Origin: an uncultured Arenimonas sp.
GTDB lineage: Bacteria > Pseudomonadota > Gammaproteobacteria > Xanthomonadales > Xanthomonadaceae
Length of the DNA: 56,628 nt
Assembly (NCBI GenBank): GCA_946480565.1
Contig: CAMLKR010000004.1
Coordinates: forward strand, 1-56,628
Direction: 5' to 3'
This document shows positions 1 through 8,214 of this stretch, piece by piece. Below the pieces are notes generated by a model that did not search any database, was not told the origin of the DNA, and saw only the letters and a list, made by a program, of their open reading frames with translations. Position 1 is the stretch's first letter. Every line of letters begins with the position of its first letter. The position numbers were made by a program, and so were the translations under genes.

Positions 1-127
1 CCCGTGGGGGGGCCCGGGGGGGGGGTGCTCGTTAACCGTGGTGTTTTCGGGGGGGCGGGGGGTGGTGGGGGGGGGGGCGCCGGCCCCACGACCGCCTCCC
101 TTCAAGAACTCCGAGGGACTGCCCGGA
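1..127. other. Low-complexity poly-G contig edge
   Basis: The first 80 or so bases are dominated by G homopolymers broken by single other bases, unlike anything else in the window. The only usable signal is a GAGGG ribosome-binding site at 113-117, 11 bases before ihfB. In related bacteria rpsA (ribosomal protein S1) usually lies directly upstream of ihfB, but no S1 C-terminus can be read here in any frame. The stretch is best treated as unreliable sequence at an assembly end. Confidence 0.7.
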
Positions 128-427
128 ATGACCAAGTCCGAACTGATCGAGGTGTTGTCGCGTCGCCAGGCCCACCTGAAGGCCGACGACGTCGACCTGG
201 CCGTCAAGACCCTGCTCGAGATGATGAGCGGCGCGCTGACCCAGGGCGAGCGCATCGAGATCCGCGGCTTCGGCAGTTTCTCCCTGCATTTCCGTCCGCC
301 GCGCCTGGGCCGCAATCCCAAGACCGGCGACTCCGTGGCCCTGCCCGGCAAGTACGTCCCGCACTTCAAGCCCGGCAAGGAACTGCGCGACCGCGTCAAC
401 GCCAGCCTGGCCACGCCGGAAGGCTGA
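128..427 (+). CDS. ihfB: Integration host factor subunit beta
   Basis: IhfB pairs with IhfA to form a nucleoid protein that sharply bends DNA at specific sites, affecting transcription, replication and recombination. The 99-residue product has the HU/IHF fold from end to end, starting [14 protein letters not shown], with the core IEIRGFGSF and the DNA-contacting arm [26 protein letters not shown]. Its length is normal for the family. An in-frame ATG at 38 exists, but the extra 30 residues come from the poly-G edge and match nothing in the family. The start at 128, with GAGGG 11 bases upstream, is therefore preferred. lapA follows after 56 bases. Confidence 0.97.
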   Translation: MTKSELIEVLSRRQAHLKADDVDLAVKTLLEMMSGALTQGERIEIRGFGSFSLHFRPPRLGRNPKTGDSVALPGKYVPHFKPGKELRDRVNASLATPEG

Positions 428-483
428 GCTTCGGGCCCGCCATGGGCTAAGCTTGCCGCGACCCGGTATCTGGATCTCCGCGG

Positions 484-750
484 ATGCGTCTGATCAAAGC
501 CCTACTCGCCGTGCTGTTCATCGCGCTGGGCGTGCTGTTCGGCGCGCTGAACCGTGAACCGGTGAGCATCGACCTCGGTTTCGTCACCCTGGAGGCCTTC
601 AGCCTCGGCTTCAGCCTGCTGCTGGCCGTGCTGGCCGGCGCGCTGCTGGCCGGCCTGGTGCTGACCGCCAGCGTGATCTGGCCGCTGCAGCATCGCCTCA
701 GGCGTGGCCAGGGCCTGGTCGAGCCCAGGGGCGCCGAACCCCATGAATGA
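484..750 (+). CDS. lapA: LapA-type lipopolysaccharide assembly membrane protein
   Basis: A small inner-membrane protein of 88 residues with two hydrophobic segments (about 4-22 and 41-66) joined by the loop NREPVSIDLGFVTLEA, then a basic tail. This matches the LapA/DUF1049 family, which works with LapB in controlling LPS synthesis, through FtsH-dependent turnover of LpxC in E. coli. The last 8 bases overlap the start of lapB, so the two are translationally coupled. The ihfB-lapA-lapB order fits the assignment. Confidence 0.9.
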   Translation: MRLIKALLAVLFIALGVLFGALNREPVSIDLGFVTLEAFSLGFSLLLAVLAGALLAGLVLTASVIWPLQHRLRRGQGLVEPRGAEPHE

Positions 751-1915
751 ACTGGCCTGGCTGTTCCTGCTGCTGCCCGTCGCGGCCGGCGGCGGCTGGC
801 TGGCCGGGCGCCGTGGCGGCGAACGCAAGGGCGGGGCGCGGGTGTCGCGCCTGTCCAACACCTATTTCCGCGGCCTGAACTACCTGCTCAACGAGCAGCA
901 GGACAAGGCCATCGAGGTCTTCCTGCAGATTGCGGCGGTCGATAAGGACACCGTGGAGACCCAGTTCGCGCTCGGCCACCTGTTCCGCCGCCGCGGCGAG
1001 GTCGACCGCGCCATCCGCCTCCATCAGAGCCTGGTCGCGCGCGACGGCCTCAACGACGAACAGAAGACCCGCGCCGTGCTGGCGCTGGGCGAGGACTACA
1101 TGCGCGCCGGCCTGCTCGACCGCGCCGAAACCCTGTTCACCGACCTGGTGCGCATGGGCGTGCTGGCGCCGCAGGCGCTCAGGCACCTGATATCGATCTA
1201 CCAGGCCGAACGCGACTGGGGCAAGGCGATCGAACACGCGCGCCAGTTCGAGACCGCCAGCGGCGAACCGATGGGCAAGCTGGTCGCGCAGTTCCATTGC
1301 GAGCTGGCCGAGAAGGCGCGCCTGGCCGGCAAGCTGGACGAAGCGCGCCACCACATCGCCGAGGCCTACGCCGCCGACAGCCACTCGGTGCGTGCCGGCC
1401 TGGCCGAGGGCCAGATCGAGCTCAGCAGCGGCAACGATGCCGCCGCCATCCGCGCCTTCGAGCGGGTCGCGCGCCAGGACATCGAGTTCCTGCCCGAGAT
1501 CCTCGATCCGCTGCTGCGCTGCTACGAGCGCCGCGGCGAGAACGCCCGCGCGCGCGGCTTCCTGCTCGAGATGATCGAACACTACCCCGGCGTCTCGCCG
1601 GTGCTGGCGCTGACGCGCATCATCGAACAGGAGCAGGGCGGCCAGGCGGCACGGACCTTCCTGTCGGCGCAGCTGCAGCAGCGGCCGTCGGTGCGGGGCG
1701 AGGCCGCCTTCATCGACCTGAGCCTGAAGGAGGGCGGGGCCGAACCCGACGCCACCCTAAAGACGCTCAAGCAGATCACCGACCAGCTGGTCGTGCGCAC
1801 GCCGGGCTACCGCTGCCAGCGCTGTGGTTTCGGCGCCCGCGCCCATCACTGGCAGTGCCCGGGCTGCAAGTCCTGGGGCAGCATCAAGCCGGTGCATGGC
1901 GCGGTGAACGAATGA
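743..1915 (+). CDS. lapB: Lipopolysaccharide assembly protein LapB (TPR and rubredoxin-type metal domain)
   Basis: LapB is a membrane-anchored cytoplasmic protein that coordinates LPS assembly and helps FtsH degrade LpxC. The 390-residue product matches the E. coli protein in length and layout. An N-terminal anchor (NELAWLFLLLPVAAGGGWLAG) is followed by TPR helices over most of the chain and a C-terminal rubredoxin-like knuckle with CQRCGF and CPGCKSWG. The ATG at 743 lies inside the end of lapA; a longer in-frame start at 704 adds residues that do not fit the family. The stop overlaps the next gene in an ATGA junction, so the operon continues into glycan synthesis. Confidence 0.96.
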   Translation: MNELAWLFLLLPVAAGGGWLAGRRGGERKGGARVSRLSNTYFRGLNYLLNEQQDKAIEVFLQIAAVDKDTVETQFALGHLFRRRGEVDRAIRLHQSLVARDGLNDEQKTRAVLALGEDYMRAGLLDRAETLFTDLVRMGVLAPQALRHLISIYQAERDWGKAIEHARQFETASGEPMGKLVAQFHCELAEKARLAGKLDEARHHIAEAYAADSHSVRAGLAEGQIELSSGNDAAAIRAFERVARQDIEFLPEILDPLLRCYERRGENARARGFLLEMIEHYPGVSPVLALTRIIEQEQGGQAARTFLSAQLQQRPSVRGEAAFIDLSLKEGGAEPDATLKTLKQITDQLVVRTPGYRCQRCGFGARAHHWQCPGCKSWGSIKPVHGAVNE

Positions 1916-2919
1916 ACCCGGTGCCCGCGTTGCCGGCTTGGCTGCTGGTGCTTGTGGCGGCTACCGCGGCCTGGTTGGTGGCGGCCGCCTGGCGTCGCTT
2001 CGCCCTAGGCCGGCAACTGGTGGATGCGCCGGGGCCGCGCCGGCTGCACCAGCAGCCCACGCCACGGGGCGGCGGCATCGCCATCGCGGCGGTGTTGCTC
2101 GCCGCGGGGGCCTGGAGCGGGCAGGGCGGCGCGATGTTCTGCCTGGGTCTGGCCGTGACGGCCGGCGCCGGCCTGGTCGACGACCTGCGCGACCTGCGGG
2201 CGCTGCCGAAACTCCTGCTGCAGGCGGTGGGCGCCTTGCCGGTGGCCTGGGCCTGGCCCCTGGCCCCTGAGGTGCTGGGCACGGCCGGCGGCTTCATCGC
2301 AGCGGTGGGAATCGTGCTGATGTTCGTGAACTTCTGGAATTTCATGGACGGCAGCAACGGCCTGGCGGCGAGCCAGGCGCTTCTGGTCGGGATCGGGCTG
2401 GCGGTGCTCGCCGGCGTGGCGAGCCCGGTCGGCTGGCTGGGCCTGGTGCTGGCGGCGGCCTGCCTGGGCTTCCTGCCGCACAACCTCCCCCGGGCGCGGC
2501 TGTTCCTGGGGGACGTCGGCAGCCATGCGCTTGGCTACGCGGTCGCGGCGCTTTCGCTGTGGGCGCTTTCCCGCCACGAGGTGGACGCCTGGCCGCTGCT
2601 GATGCTGCCGTCGGCGATGCTGCTCGACGCCGGCCTGACGCTGCTGGGGCGCCTGTGGCGCCGGCAGAAGTTCTGGCATGCGCATCGCGAACACCTCTAC
2701 CAGCGCGCGGTGGCCCATGGCTGGAGCCATGCCGGCGTCTGCGCGGTCTATTTCGCCTGGACCGGCCTGGCCCTGGGCCTGGCGTACCCGCTGCAGTCCG
2801 CCGCAGGCGCCGGGCCGGGGATCGTCGGGCTGGCCTGGCTGGTGCTGGGCGCGGTGGTCTATTTTTGGGCGGGCCGCGCCTGGCGCCGCCCCGGGAACGT
2901 CATGGAGTCTGCTGGATGA
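1912..2919 (+). CDS. WecA/MraY-family glycosyl-1-phosphate transferase
   Basis: A 335-residue polytopic membrane enzyme of the polyprenyl-phosphate N-acetylhexosamine-1-phosphate transferase family, which starts O-antigen or other envelope glycans by loading sugar phosphate onto undecaprenyl phosphate. Visible signatures are GLVDDLRDLRALPKLLLQ (DDxxD-like metal site), NFWNFMDGSNGLA, FLGDVGSHALGY and the C-terminal HAHREHLYQR histidine motif. About ten hydrophobic segments span the chain. It overlaps lapB and the downstream dehydratase gene by 4 bases each. The exact sugar (GlcNAc, or QuiNAc/FucNAc as in WbpL) cannot be read from sequence; the WbpM-like neighbour makes a WbpL-like role plausible. 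Confidence 0.9.
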   Translation: MNPVPALPAWLLVLVAATAAWLVAAAWRRFALGRQLVDAPGPRRLHQQPTPRGGGIAIAAVLLAAGAWSGQGGAMFCLGLAVTAGAGLVDDLRDLRALPKLLLQAVGALPVAWAWPLAPEVLGTAGGFIAAVGIVLMFVNFWNFMDGSNGLAASQALLVGIGLAVLAGVASPVGWLGLVLAAACLGFLPHNLPRARLFLGDVGSHALGYAVAALSLWALSRHEVDAWPLLMLPSAMLLDAGLTLLGRLWRRQKFWHAHREHLYQRAVAHGWSHAGVCAVYFAWTGLALGLAYPLQSAAGAGPGIVGLAWLVLGAVVYFWAGRAWRRPGNVMESAG

Positions 2920-4784
2920 AGTCCACCCTCGGCGCATCGCTGGTGATTCCGCGCCTGCTGATCGTATTGCACGACCTGGTGATGATCGGCCTGGTCTGGG
3001 TTGGACTGCGTTGGCTGGCCAGTGTCGCCGGCGCACCGCCGCCGCCCTCGCTGGTCACCGAACTGGTGGTCGTGATCGGCGTCCAGGGCATCGTCCTGCG
3101 CCTGGTCGGGCTTTACCGCGGGCTCTGGCGCTTCGCCAGCCTGCCGGACCTGGGCAACCTGGTCCGCGGCGCGTTGATCGGCGTGCTGCTGATCGTCGCC
3201 GCGCTCTTCCTGATCGGCATGCTGGACGAGGTGCCGAGGCGCGTGCTGTTCCCGTATCCGGTCGCGATCGCGGTGGCGCTGGGTACGCCGCGTCTGCTTT
3301 ATCGGATGTGGAAGGATTACCGGCAGTCCGCCCACCGACAGGATGCCGTGCGCGTGCTGGTCCTGGGCGCTGGCCGCACTGCCGAAACGCTGCTGCGCGA
3401 TCTGCGCAGCGACGGCCGCTACCAGCCGGTGGGCCTGCTCGACGACCAGCCGGCGCTGAAGGGGGCCAAGGTCCAGGGCGTGCCGGTGCTGGGCACGCTG
3501 GACGAGCTGCCCTACATCGCCCAGGAGACCGCGCCCAAGCTGCTGGTGATCGCGATGCCGTCGGCCAACGCGGCCGAGATGCAGCGCGTGGTGTCGCTGT
3601 GCGACGAAACCGGGGTGCCGTTCCGCACCGTGCCGCGCCTGTCCGACATGCTCTCCGGGAAACCCCAGCGGCTGGAACTGAGCGAGGTCCGGATCGAGGA
3701 CCTGCTCGGCCGCAAACCGGTGGAATTCGATGCCGCCTTCGGTTCGGTGACGGGCCGACGCGTGCTGGTCACCGGCGCCGGCGGCTCGATCGGGTCCGAG
3801 CTGGCGCGGCAGTGCGCCGCGGCGGGCGCGGCCTCGGTGCTGCTGTTCGAACGCGCGGAGCTGCCGCTGGACCAGATCCTGGGTGAACTCAAGCGCGACC
3901 ACCCGCGCGTGACGGTGCAGGCCATGCTGGCCGACTGCGGCGACCCGACCGCCTGCCGGATCGCGCTGGCCGGCGGCATCGACTTCGTCTTCCACGCCGC
4001 GGCCTGCAAACAGGTGCCGATGCTGGAGGCGCAGGTGCGCGAGGCGCTGCGCAACAACGTCGCCGCCACCATCACCCTGGCCCGCGCCTGCCGCGAGGCG
4101 AACGTATCCAACTTCCTGCTGATCTCGACCGACAAGGCCATCTGCCCGGTCAACGTGCTGGGCGCCAGCAAGCGCTTCGCCGAGATCGCCTGCCAGGCCG
4201 AGCTGGCCGACAGCCCGGTGCGGCTGGCGGTGGTCCGCTTCGGCAACGTGCTCGACTCGGCCGGCAGCGTGGTGCCGCTGTTCCGCCGCCAGATTTCCGA
4301 AGGCGGACCGGTCACGGTCACCCATCCGGAGGTGACGCGCTACTTCATGACCATTCCCGAGGCCTGCCAGCTGATCCTGCACTCGGTGAACCTGGTCAAC
4401 GACCGCTGCGCGGTCTACGCACTGGACATGGGTCGCCCGGTCGCGATCCGGGAACTGGCCGAGCAGATGATCCGACTCAGCGGCAAGCGACCCGGGATCG
4501 ACATCGAGGTCAGCTACATCGGCCTGCGCCCGGGCGAGAAGCTGCACGAGATCCTGTTCCATCCGCAGGAGCGCTACCAGCGCACCCGGCACCCGCGGAT
4601 CCTGCAGGCCGAGCTGCGCGCGGTGAAGGCGGAGGAGATCCGGCAGCTGCTTGCCGAGCTGCATGCGCTGCTGCAGCGTGCGGATGCCGAGCCGGAGCTG
4701 GTGGCGCTGATGCGGCGCGCGGTGCCGGACTACGCGCCCGAAGACGCGGCGGCGCCATCGGCGCTTGCCGCACCGGCGACCTGA
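2916..4784 (+). CDS. WbpM/CapD-like UDP-GlcNAc 4,6-dehydratase (membrane-bound)
   Basis: A 622-residue nucleotide-sugar dehydratase that would make 4-keto-6-deoxy amino-sugar donors for O-antigen. Four N-terminal transmembrane helices (about residues 1-115) precede a CoA-binding-like Rossmann region (VLVLGAGRTAETLLRDL) and the catalytic short-chain dehydrogenase domain. That domain has VTGAGGSIGSELARQ for NAD(P) and ISTDKAICPVNVLGASKR, where the usual SDR tyrosine is replaced, as is typical of WbpM/FlaA1 enzymes. Near the end is RPGEKLHEILF. Length fits WbpM. It overlaps the transferase by 4 bases, so the pair probably makes and loads the first O-antigen sugar. Confidence 0.93.
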   Translation: MKSTLGASLVIPRLLIVLHDLVMIGLVWVGLRWLASVAGAPPPPSLVTELVVVIGVQGIVLRLVGLYRGLWRFASLPDLGNLVRGALIGVLLIVAALFLIGMLDEVPRRVLFPYPVAIAVALGTPRLLYRMWKDYRQSAHRQDAVRVLVLGAGRTAETLLRDLRSDGRYQPVGLLDDQPALKGAKVQGVPVLGTLDELPYIAQETAPKLLVIAMPSANAAEMQRVVSLCDETGVPFRTVPRLSDMLSGKPQRLELSEVRIEDLLGRKPVEFDAAFGSVTGRRVLVTGAGGSIGSELARQCAAAGAASVLLFERAELPLDQILGELKRDHPRVTVQAMLADCGDPTACRIALAGGIDFVFHAAACKQVPMLEAQVREALRNNVAATITLARACREANVSNFLLISTDKAICPVNVLGASKRFAEIACQAELADSPVRLAVVRFGNVLDSAGSVVPLFRRQISEGGPVTVTHPEVTRYFMTIPEACQLILHSVNLVNDRCAVYALDMGRPVAIRELAEQMIRLSGKRPGIDIEVSYIGLRPGEKLHEILFHPQERYQRTRHPRILQAELRAVKAEEIRQLLAELHALLQRADAEPELVALMRRAVPDYAPEDAAAPSALAAPAT

Positions 4785-4804
4785 GCCGACGGAGGAGGGC
4801 TCAG
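4781..4804. terminator. Stem-loop spanning two convergent stop codons
   Basis: CTGAGCC (4781-4787) pairs perfectly with GGCTCAG (4798-4804) around a 10-base loop. Both convergent stop codons sit in the arms. No T tract follows on either strand, so it may protect or weakly terminate messages rather than act as a classical terminator. Confidence 0.4.
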
Positions 4805-5226
4805 GACAGCCAGCGCCAGGCGATGGCGAACACGAGCAGCGTCGCCAGCACGATCGACAGGATGCCGGCCATCCGGAAGTTGCGTGCGATCCGCGCCGCG
4901 TCGGCGCCGTGGCGCACGGGCGCTGCGCCCGGCAGCTCCAACCCGGCCGGCGGCCACTGCCCCTGTCCGCGTATCTGGCGTGCGATGTCGAGCAGGCTGC
5001 GCGACACCAGGGCCGCCACCAGGGCCAGGGCGGCCTGGACGAGGGTCGAGGCCATGCCCAGCGCCCGCAGCGCCGCGCGCGGATCATAGGCGCCCTGCGC
5101 TTCGACCCGGCGCAGCCAGATTTCGTAGGCCACCAGTGCGGCCAGGCCGATCACCACGGTCAATCCCAGCGTGCGCCGAAGGCGCCGCCGCAGCGCCAGG
5201 TCCTTGCGTTCCTGCCTGGAGTCCAT
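4801..5226 (-). CDS. Conserved two-helix membrane protein of unknown function
   Basis: I do not recognise a characterised family. The 141-residue product has a charged N-terminus (MDSRQERKDLALRRRLRR), a first hydrophobic helix near 20-38, a central hydrophobic stretch near 56-75, a loop rich in G, P and A, and a final helix at 119-138 (AGILSIVLATLLVFAIAWRW). It is probably an inner-membrane protein. It converges on the dehydratase gene with only 16 bases between stops and is divergent from the amine oxidase gene. Codon use is like its neighbours, which supports a real gene. Confidence 0.75.
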   Translation of the reverse strand: MDSRQERKDLALRRRLRRTLGLTVVIGLAALVAYEIWLRRVEAQGAYDPRAALRALGMASTLVQAALALVAALVSRSLLDIARQIRGQGQWPPAGLELPGAAPVRHGADAARIARNFRMAGILSIVLATLLVFAIAWRWLS

Positions 5227-5276
5227 GCTTTCCTGCCGAGGGGAGTTGCTGACATCCTAGACGCTGGGCGACAACG

Positions 5277-6575
5277 ATGACGGCCATGGATGCCCCCACT
5301 TACTACCGCGCGTCGGCACATTCAAAGACCGGCTTCCCGCCCCTGTCCGCTCGCAGGGAGGCGGCGGTCTGCGTGGTCGGTGGCGGCTTCGCCGGCCTCA
5401 ACACCGCGCTGGGACTGGCCGAACGCGGCGTGCGCGACGTGGTGCTGCTGGATGCGGACACCATCGCGCACGGTGCTTCCGGCCGCAACGGCGGGTTCGT
5501 GTTCGGCGGTTTCTCCCGCGGCGAGGATGCGCTGCTGGCCGACCTGGGTCCGGCACGCGCGCGCGCGCTGTACCAGGGCACCCAGGACGCGGTCGCGCTG
5601 ATCCGCCGGCGCATCAGCGACCACCAGCTCGACTGCCAGCACACCGATGCCGGGGTGCTGTGGGCGAACTGGTTCCGCGACCCGGCGCCGCTGCGGGCAC
5701 GGCAGCAGCTGCTGGCGGAACACTTCGGCGTGCAATGGGACTGGGTGCCGGCCGCCGAACTGGCGGAACAGCTCCGCACCCGCCGCTACGGCGACGGCCT
5801 GTTCGAGCGCAATGCGCTGCACTTCAATCCCCTGGACTACGCGCGCGGCCTGGCCACCGTGGCGGCCGGCCTGGGCGTCGCCGTGCACGAGCACTCGCCG
5901 GCGATAGCACTGGACCGCGATGGCGCCGGCTGGCGCGTGCGCACGCCGCAAGCGGAGGTTCGCGCCGCCCAGGTGGTGCTGGCCTGCGGCGGCTACCTGG
6001 CGGGGCTGCGGCGCGACGTCGACGCCGGCGTGCTGCCGATCGCCACCTACGTGATGGTCACCGAACCGCTGGGCTCCCGGCTGGACGAGGTCATCCGAAC
6101 CCGCGCGGCGATCTACGACAGCCGCTTCGCCTTCGACTACTACCGCCCCTTGCCGGACACCCGGATCCTCTGGGGAGGCCGCATCTCGATCCGCGACCGG
6201 TCGCCGGAGGCGGTGAAGCGGCTGCTGCTCCGCGACCTGGTGAAGGTGTACCCGCAGCTGCATGGCATCCGCATCGAGCACGCCTGGTCGGGACTGATGA
6301 GTTACGCCCGGCACCAGATGCCGCAGATCGGCCGGGTGGAGGACGGCCTGTGGCTGGCCCAGGCTTTTGGTGGCCACGGCGTGGCACCGACCACGCTGGC
6401 GGGCGAGGTGCTGGCGGCCGCCATCGCCGAAGGCGATGCGGGTTGGCGCGGGTTCGGCGAATACGGCCTGGTGTCGGCGATGAAGCCGGCGGGTTTCCTG
6501 GGCGCCCAGCTCAGCTACTGGTGGTACCAGGCCAGGGACGCCTGGAAGGACAGAAGGGAGCGGTGGACGGCATGA
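5277..6575 (+). CDS. FAD-dependent amine/amino-acid oxidoreductase (DAO family, PuuB-like)
   Basis: A 432-residue flavoenzyme of the D-amino-acid oxidase superfamily. The N-terminal dinucleotide fold VCVVGGGFAGLNTALGLAERG is followed by the FAD-ribose acid in VLLDAD and the DAO motif GASGRNGGFVFGG. The C-terminal part has LPDTRILWGGRISIR, WSGLMSYARHQMPQIG and FGGHGVAPTTLAGEVLA. This layout resembles gamma-glutamylputrescine oxidase (PuuB) and similar amine oxidases, but the substrate is not readable. Its stop overlaps the start of the CsaA-like gene by 4 bases. The ATG at 5277 is taken; another in-frame ATG lies three codons later. Confidence 0.88.
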   Translation: MTAMDAPTYYRASAHSKTGFPPLSARREAAVCVVGGGFAGLNTALGLAERGVRDVVLLDADTIAHGASGRNGGFVFGGFSRGEDALLADLGPARARALYQGTQDAVALIRRRISDHQLDCQHTDAGVLWANWFRDPAPLRARQQLLAEHFGVQWDWVPAAELAEQLRTRRYGDGLFERNALHFNPLDYARGLATVAAGLGVAVHEHSPAIALDRDGAGWRVRTPQAEVRAAQVVLACGGYLAGLRRDVDAGVLPIATYVMVTEPLGSRLDEVIRTRAAIYDSRFAFDYYRPLPDTRILWGGRISIRDRSPEAVKRLLLRDLVKVYPQLHGIRIEHAWSGLMSYARHQMPQIGRVEDGLWLAQAFGGHGVAPTTLAGEVLAAAIAEGDAGWRGFGEYGLVSAMKPAGFLGAQLSYWWYQARDAWKDRRERWTA

Positions 6576-6925
6576 GTGCGGAGGATGTCTCCCCCGGCCA
6601 GATCAGCTGGTCCGACTTCGAGAAGGTGCTGCTGTGCGCCGGCACGGTGCTGCGGGTCGAGGCGTTCCCCGAGGCGCGCAAGCCCGCCTGGAAGCTCTGG
6701 GTGGATTTCGGCCCCCACGGCGTGCGCAAGACCAGCGCCCAGGTGAAGGCACTCTATGCCGCGGGCGACCTGGTCGGCCGGCAGGTCGTCGGCGTGCTGA
6801 ACTTCCCGCCCAAGCAGGTCGGGCCGTTTCGTTCGGAGTTCCTGCTGACCGGATTTCCGACCGACGAGGGCGTGGTGATCACCACCCTCGAGCGCCCGGT
6901 GCCGGACGGCACCCGCATGGCCTAG
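6572..6925 (+). CDS. CsaA-like tRNA-binding-domain protein
   Basis: A 117-residue single-domain protein with the OB fold of CsaA and the C-terminus of some methionyl-tRNA synthetases. Family blocks are ISWSDFEKV, PEARKPAWKLWVDFG, KTSAQVKALY, LVGRQVVGVLNFPPKQVG and the end ERPVPDGTRMA. CsaA has chaperone-like and tRNA-binding activity in Bacillus, while its role in proteobacteria is unclear. The usual DIRVGT strand reads LLCAGT here, a departure in a normally conserved place. The gene is translationally coupled to the oxidase and followed by a strong terminator. Confidence 0.88.
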   Translation: MSAEDVSPGQISWSDFEKVLLCAGTVLRVEAFPEARKPAWKLWVDFGPHGVRKTSAQVKALYAAGDLVGRQVVGVLNFPPKQVGPFRSEFLLTGFPTDEGVVITTLERPVPDGTRMA

Positions 6926-6950
6926 ACCGGCTGCGCGCCAGCCGCGCAGA

Positions 6951-6980
6951 AAAAAACGGGCCCCGAGGGGCCCGTTTTTT
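6951..6980. terminator. Perfect bidirectional intrinsic terminator
   Basis: AAAAAACGGGCCCC at 6951-6964 is the exact reverse complement of GGGGCCCGTTTTTT at 6967-6980, separated by two bases. It gives a GC-rich hairpin with a T6 tail on both strands. It serves the plus-strand oxidase/CsaA pair and the minus-strand tetR-fadB-fadA operon, which converge here. Confidence 0.93.
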
Positions 6981-6996
6981 GTTTCCGGCGCGTTCG

Positions 6997-8193
6997 TCAG
7001 AGCGATTCGAAAATGCCCGCCGCGCCCATGCCGGTGCCGATGCACATCGTGACCATGCCGTATTTGGCCTTGCGGCGCTGCATGCCGTGCACGATGGTGG
7101 CAGTGCGGATCGCGCCGGTGGCGCCGAGCGGGTGCCCCAGGGCGATGGCGCCGCCCAGCGGGTTCACCTTGGCCGGATCCAGGCCGCAGGTGCGGATGAC
7201 CGCGAGGGCCTGGGCCGCGAAGGCTTCGTTGAGCTCGATCCAGTCGATCTGGTCCTGGCTCAGACCGGCCTGCCTGAGCACCTTCGGGATCGCGGCGATC
7301 GGACCGATGCCCATCACTTCCGGGCGCACGCCGGCCACCGAGAAGCCGACGAAACGGGCGAGCGGGGTCAGGCCGTATTCCTTGATCGCCTTTTCCGAGG
7401 CCAGCATCACCGCGGCGGCGCCGTCGGACATCTGCGACGAGGTGCCGGCGGTGACGCTGCCGCCGTTGCGGAACACCGGGCGCAGTTTGGCCAGGCCTTC
7501 GAGGCTGGTGTCGGCGCGCGGGCCTTCGTCGGCCTCGACCAGCAGCTCGCGCAGCTTGACCGTGTTGCCGCCGAGCACCGGCTGGCGCGAAATCACCCGG
7601 TAGGGCGAGATTTCCCGCTTGAACTCGCCGGCAGCCTGCGCGGCCAGCGCCTTCTGGTGCGACGCGACCGCAAAGGCGTCCTGGTCCTCGCGGCTGATCT
7701 TCCACTCCTCGGCGACCTTCTCGGCGGTGATGCCCATGCCGTAGGCGATGGCGACGTTGTCGTCCTGGAATACCTTCGGGCTCATGGCCACCTTGTTGCC
7801 CATCATCGGCACCATGGACATGGACTCGGTGCCGCCGGCCAGCATCAGGTCGGCATTGCCCAGGCGGATCTGGTCGGCCGCCATGGCCACGGCCTGCAGG
7901 CCGGAGGAGCAGAAGCGGTTGATGGTCTGGGCGGCGATCACGTTCGGCAGGCCGGCCAGCAGCAGGCCGATGCGCGCGACGTTCATGCCTTGTTCGCCCT
8001 CGGGCATGGCGCAGCCGATGATGGCGTCGTCGATGCGGGTCGGGTCGATGCCCGGAACCTGGGCGACGACCTCGCGCAGCACGTGCGCGAGCATCTCGTC
8101 GGGACGGGTGTTGCGGAAGACGCCGCGCGGGGCCTTGCCCACCGGGGTGCGGGTGGCGGCGACGATGTAGGCGTCCTGGATCTGCTTGGTCAT
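6997..8193 (-). CDS. fadA: Acetyl-CoA C-acyltransferase (3-ketoacyl-CoA thiolase)
   Basis: Thiolase that performs the last step of beta-oxidation, cleaving 3-ketoacyl-CoA to acetyl-CoA and a shortened acyl-CoA. The 398-residue product has the nucleophile loop INRFCSSGLQAVAMAA (Cys near residue 93), NEAFAAQALAV, the histidine motif GGAIALGHPLGATGAIR and the C-terminal MCIGTGMGAAGIFE, so all catalytic residues are present. It lies 21 bases downstream of fadB on the same strand, giving the usual pair for a trifunctional fatty-acid oxidation complex. The perfect hairpin at 6951-6980 ends the operon. Confidence 0.97.
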   Translation of the reverse strand: MTKQIQDAYIVAATRTPVGKAPRGVFRNTRPDEMLAHVLREVVAQVPGIDPTRIDDAIIGCAMPEGEQGMNVARIGLLLAGLPNVIAAQTINRFCSSGLQAVAMAADQIRLGNADLMLAGGTESMSMVPMMGNKVAMSPKVFQDDNVAIAYGMGITAEKVAEEWKISREDQDAFAVASHQKALAAQAAGEFKREISPYRVISRQPVLGGNTVKLRELLVEADEGPRADTSLEGLAKLRPVFRNGGSVTAGTSSQMSDGAAAVMLASEKAIKEYGLTPLARFVGFSVAGVRPEVMGIGPIAAIPKVLRQAGLSQDQIDWIELNEAFAAQALAVIRTCGLDPAKVNPLGGAIALGHPLGATGAIRTATIVHGMQRRKAKYGMVTMCIGTGMGAAGIFESL

Positions 8194-8214
8194 GGTCTTT
8201 TCCTTGGGCGCCGG

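Noticed and set aside
1..127. G-quadruplex regulatory array upstream of ihfB
   Set aside because: The G runs look like sequencing artefact at a contig edge and replace expected coding sequence.
2859..5087. A 742-codon minus-strand open frame opposite the WbpM-like gene
   Set aside because: Arg/Gln/His-rich shadow translation of a clear dehydratase, with no domain and no ribosome-binding site.
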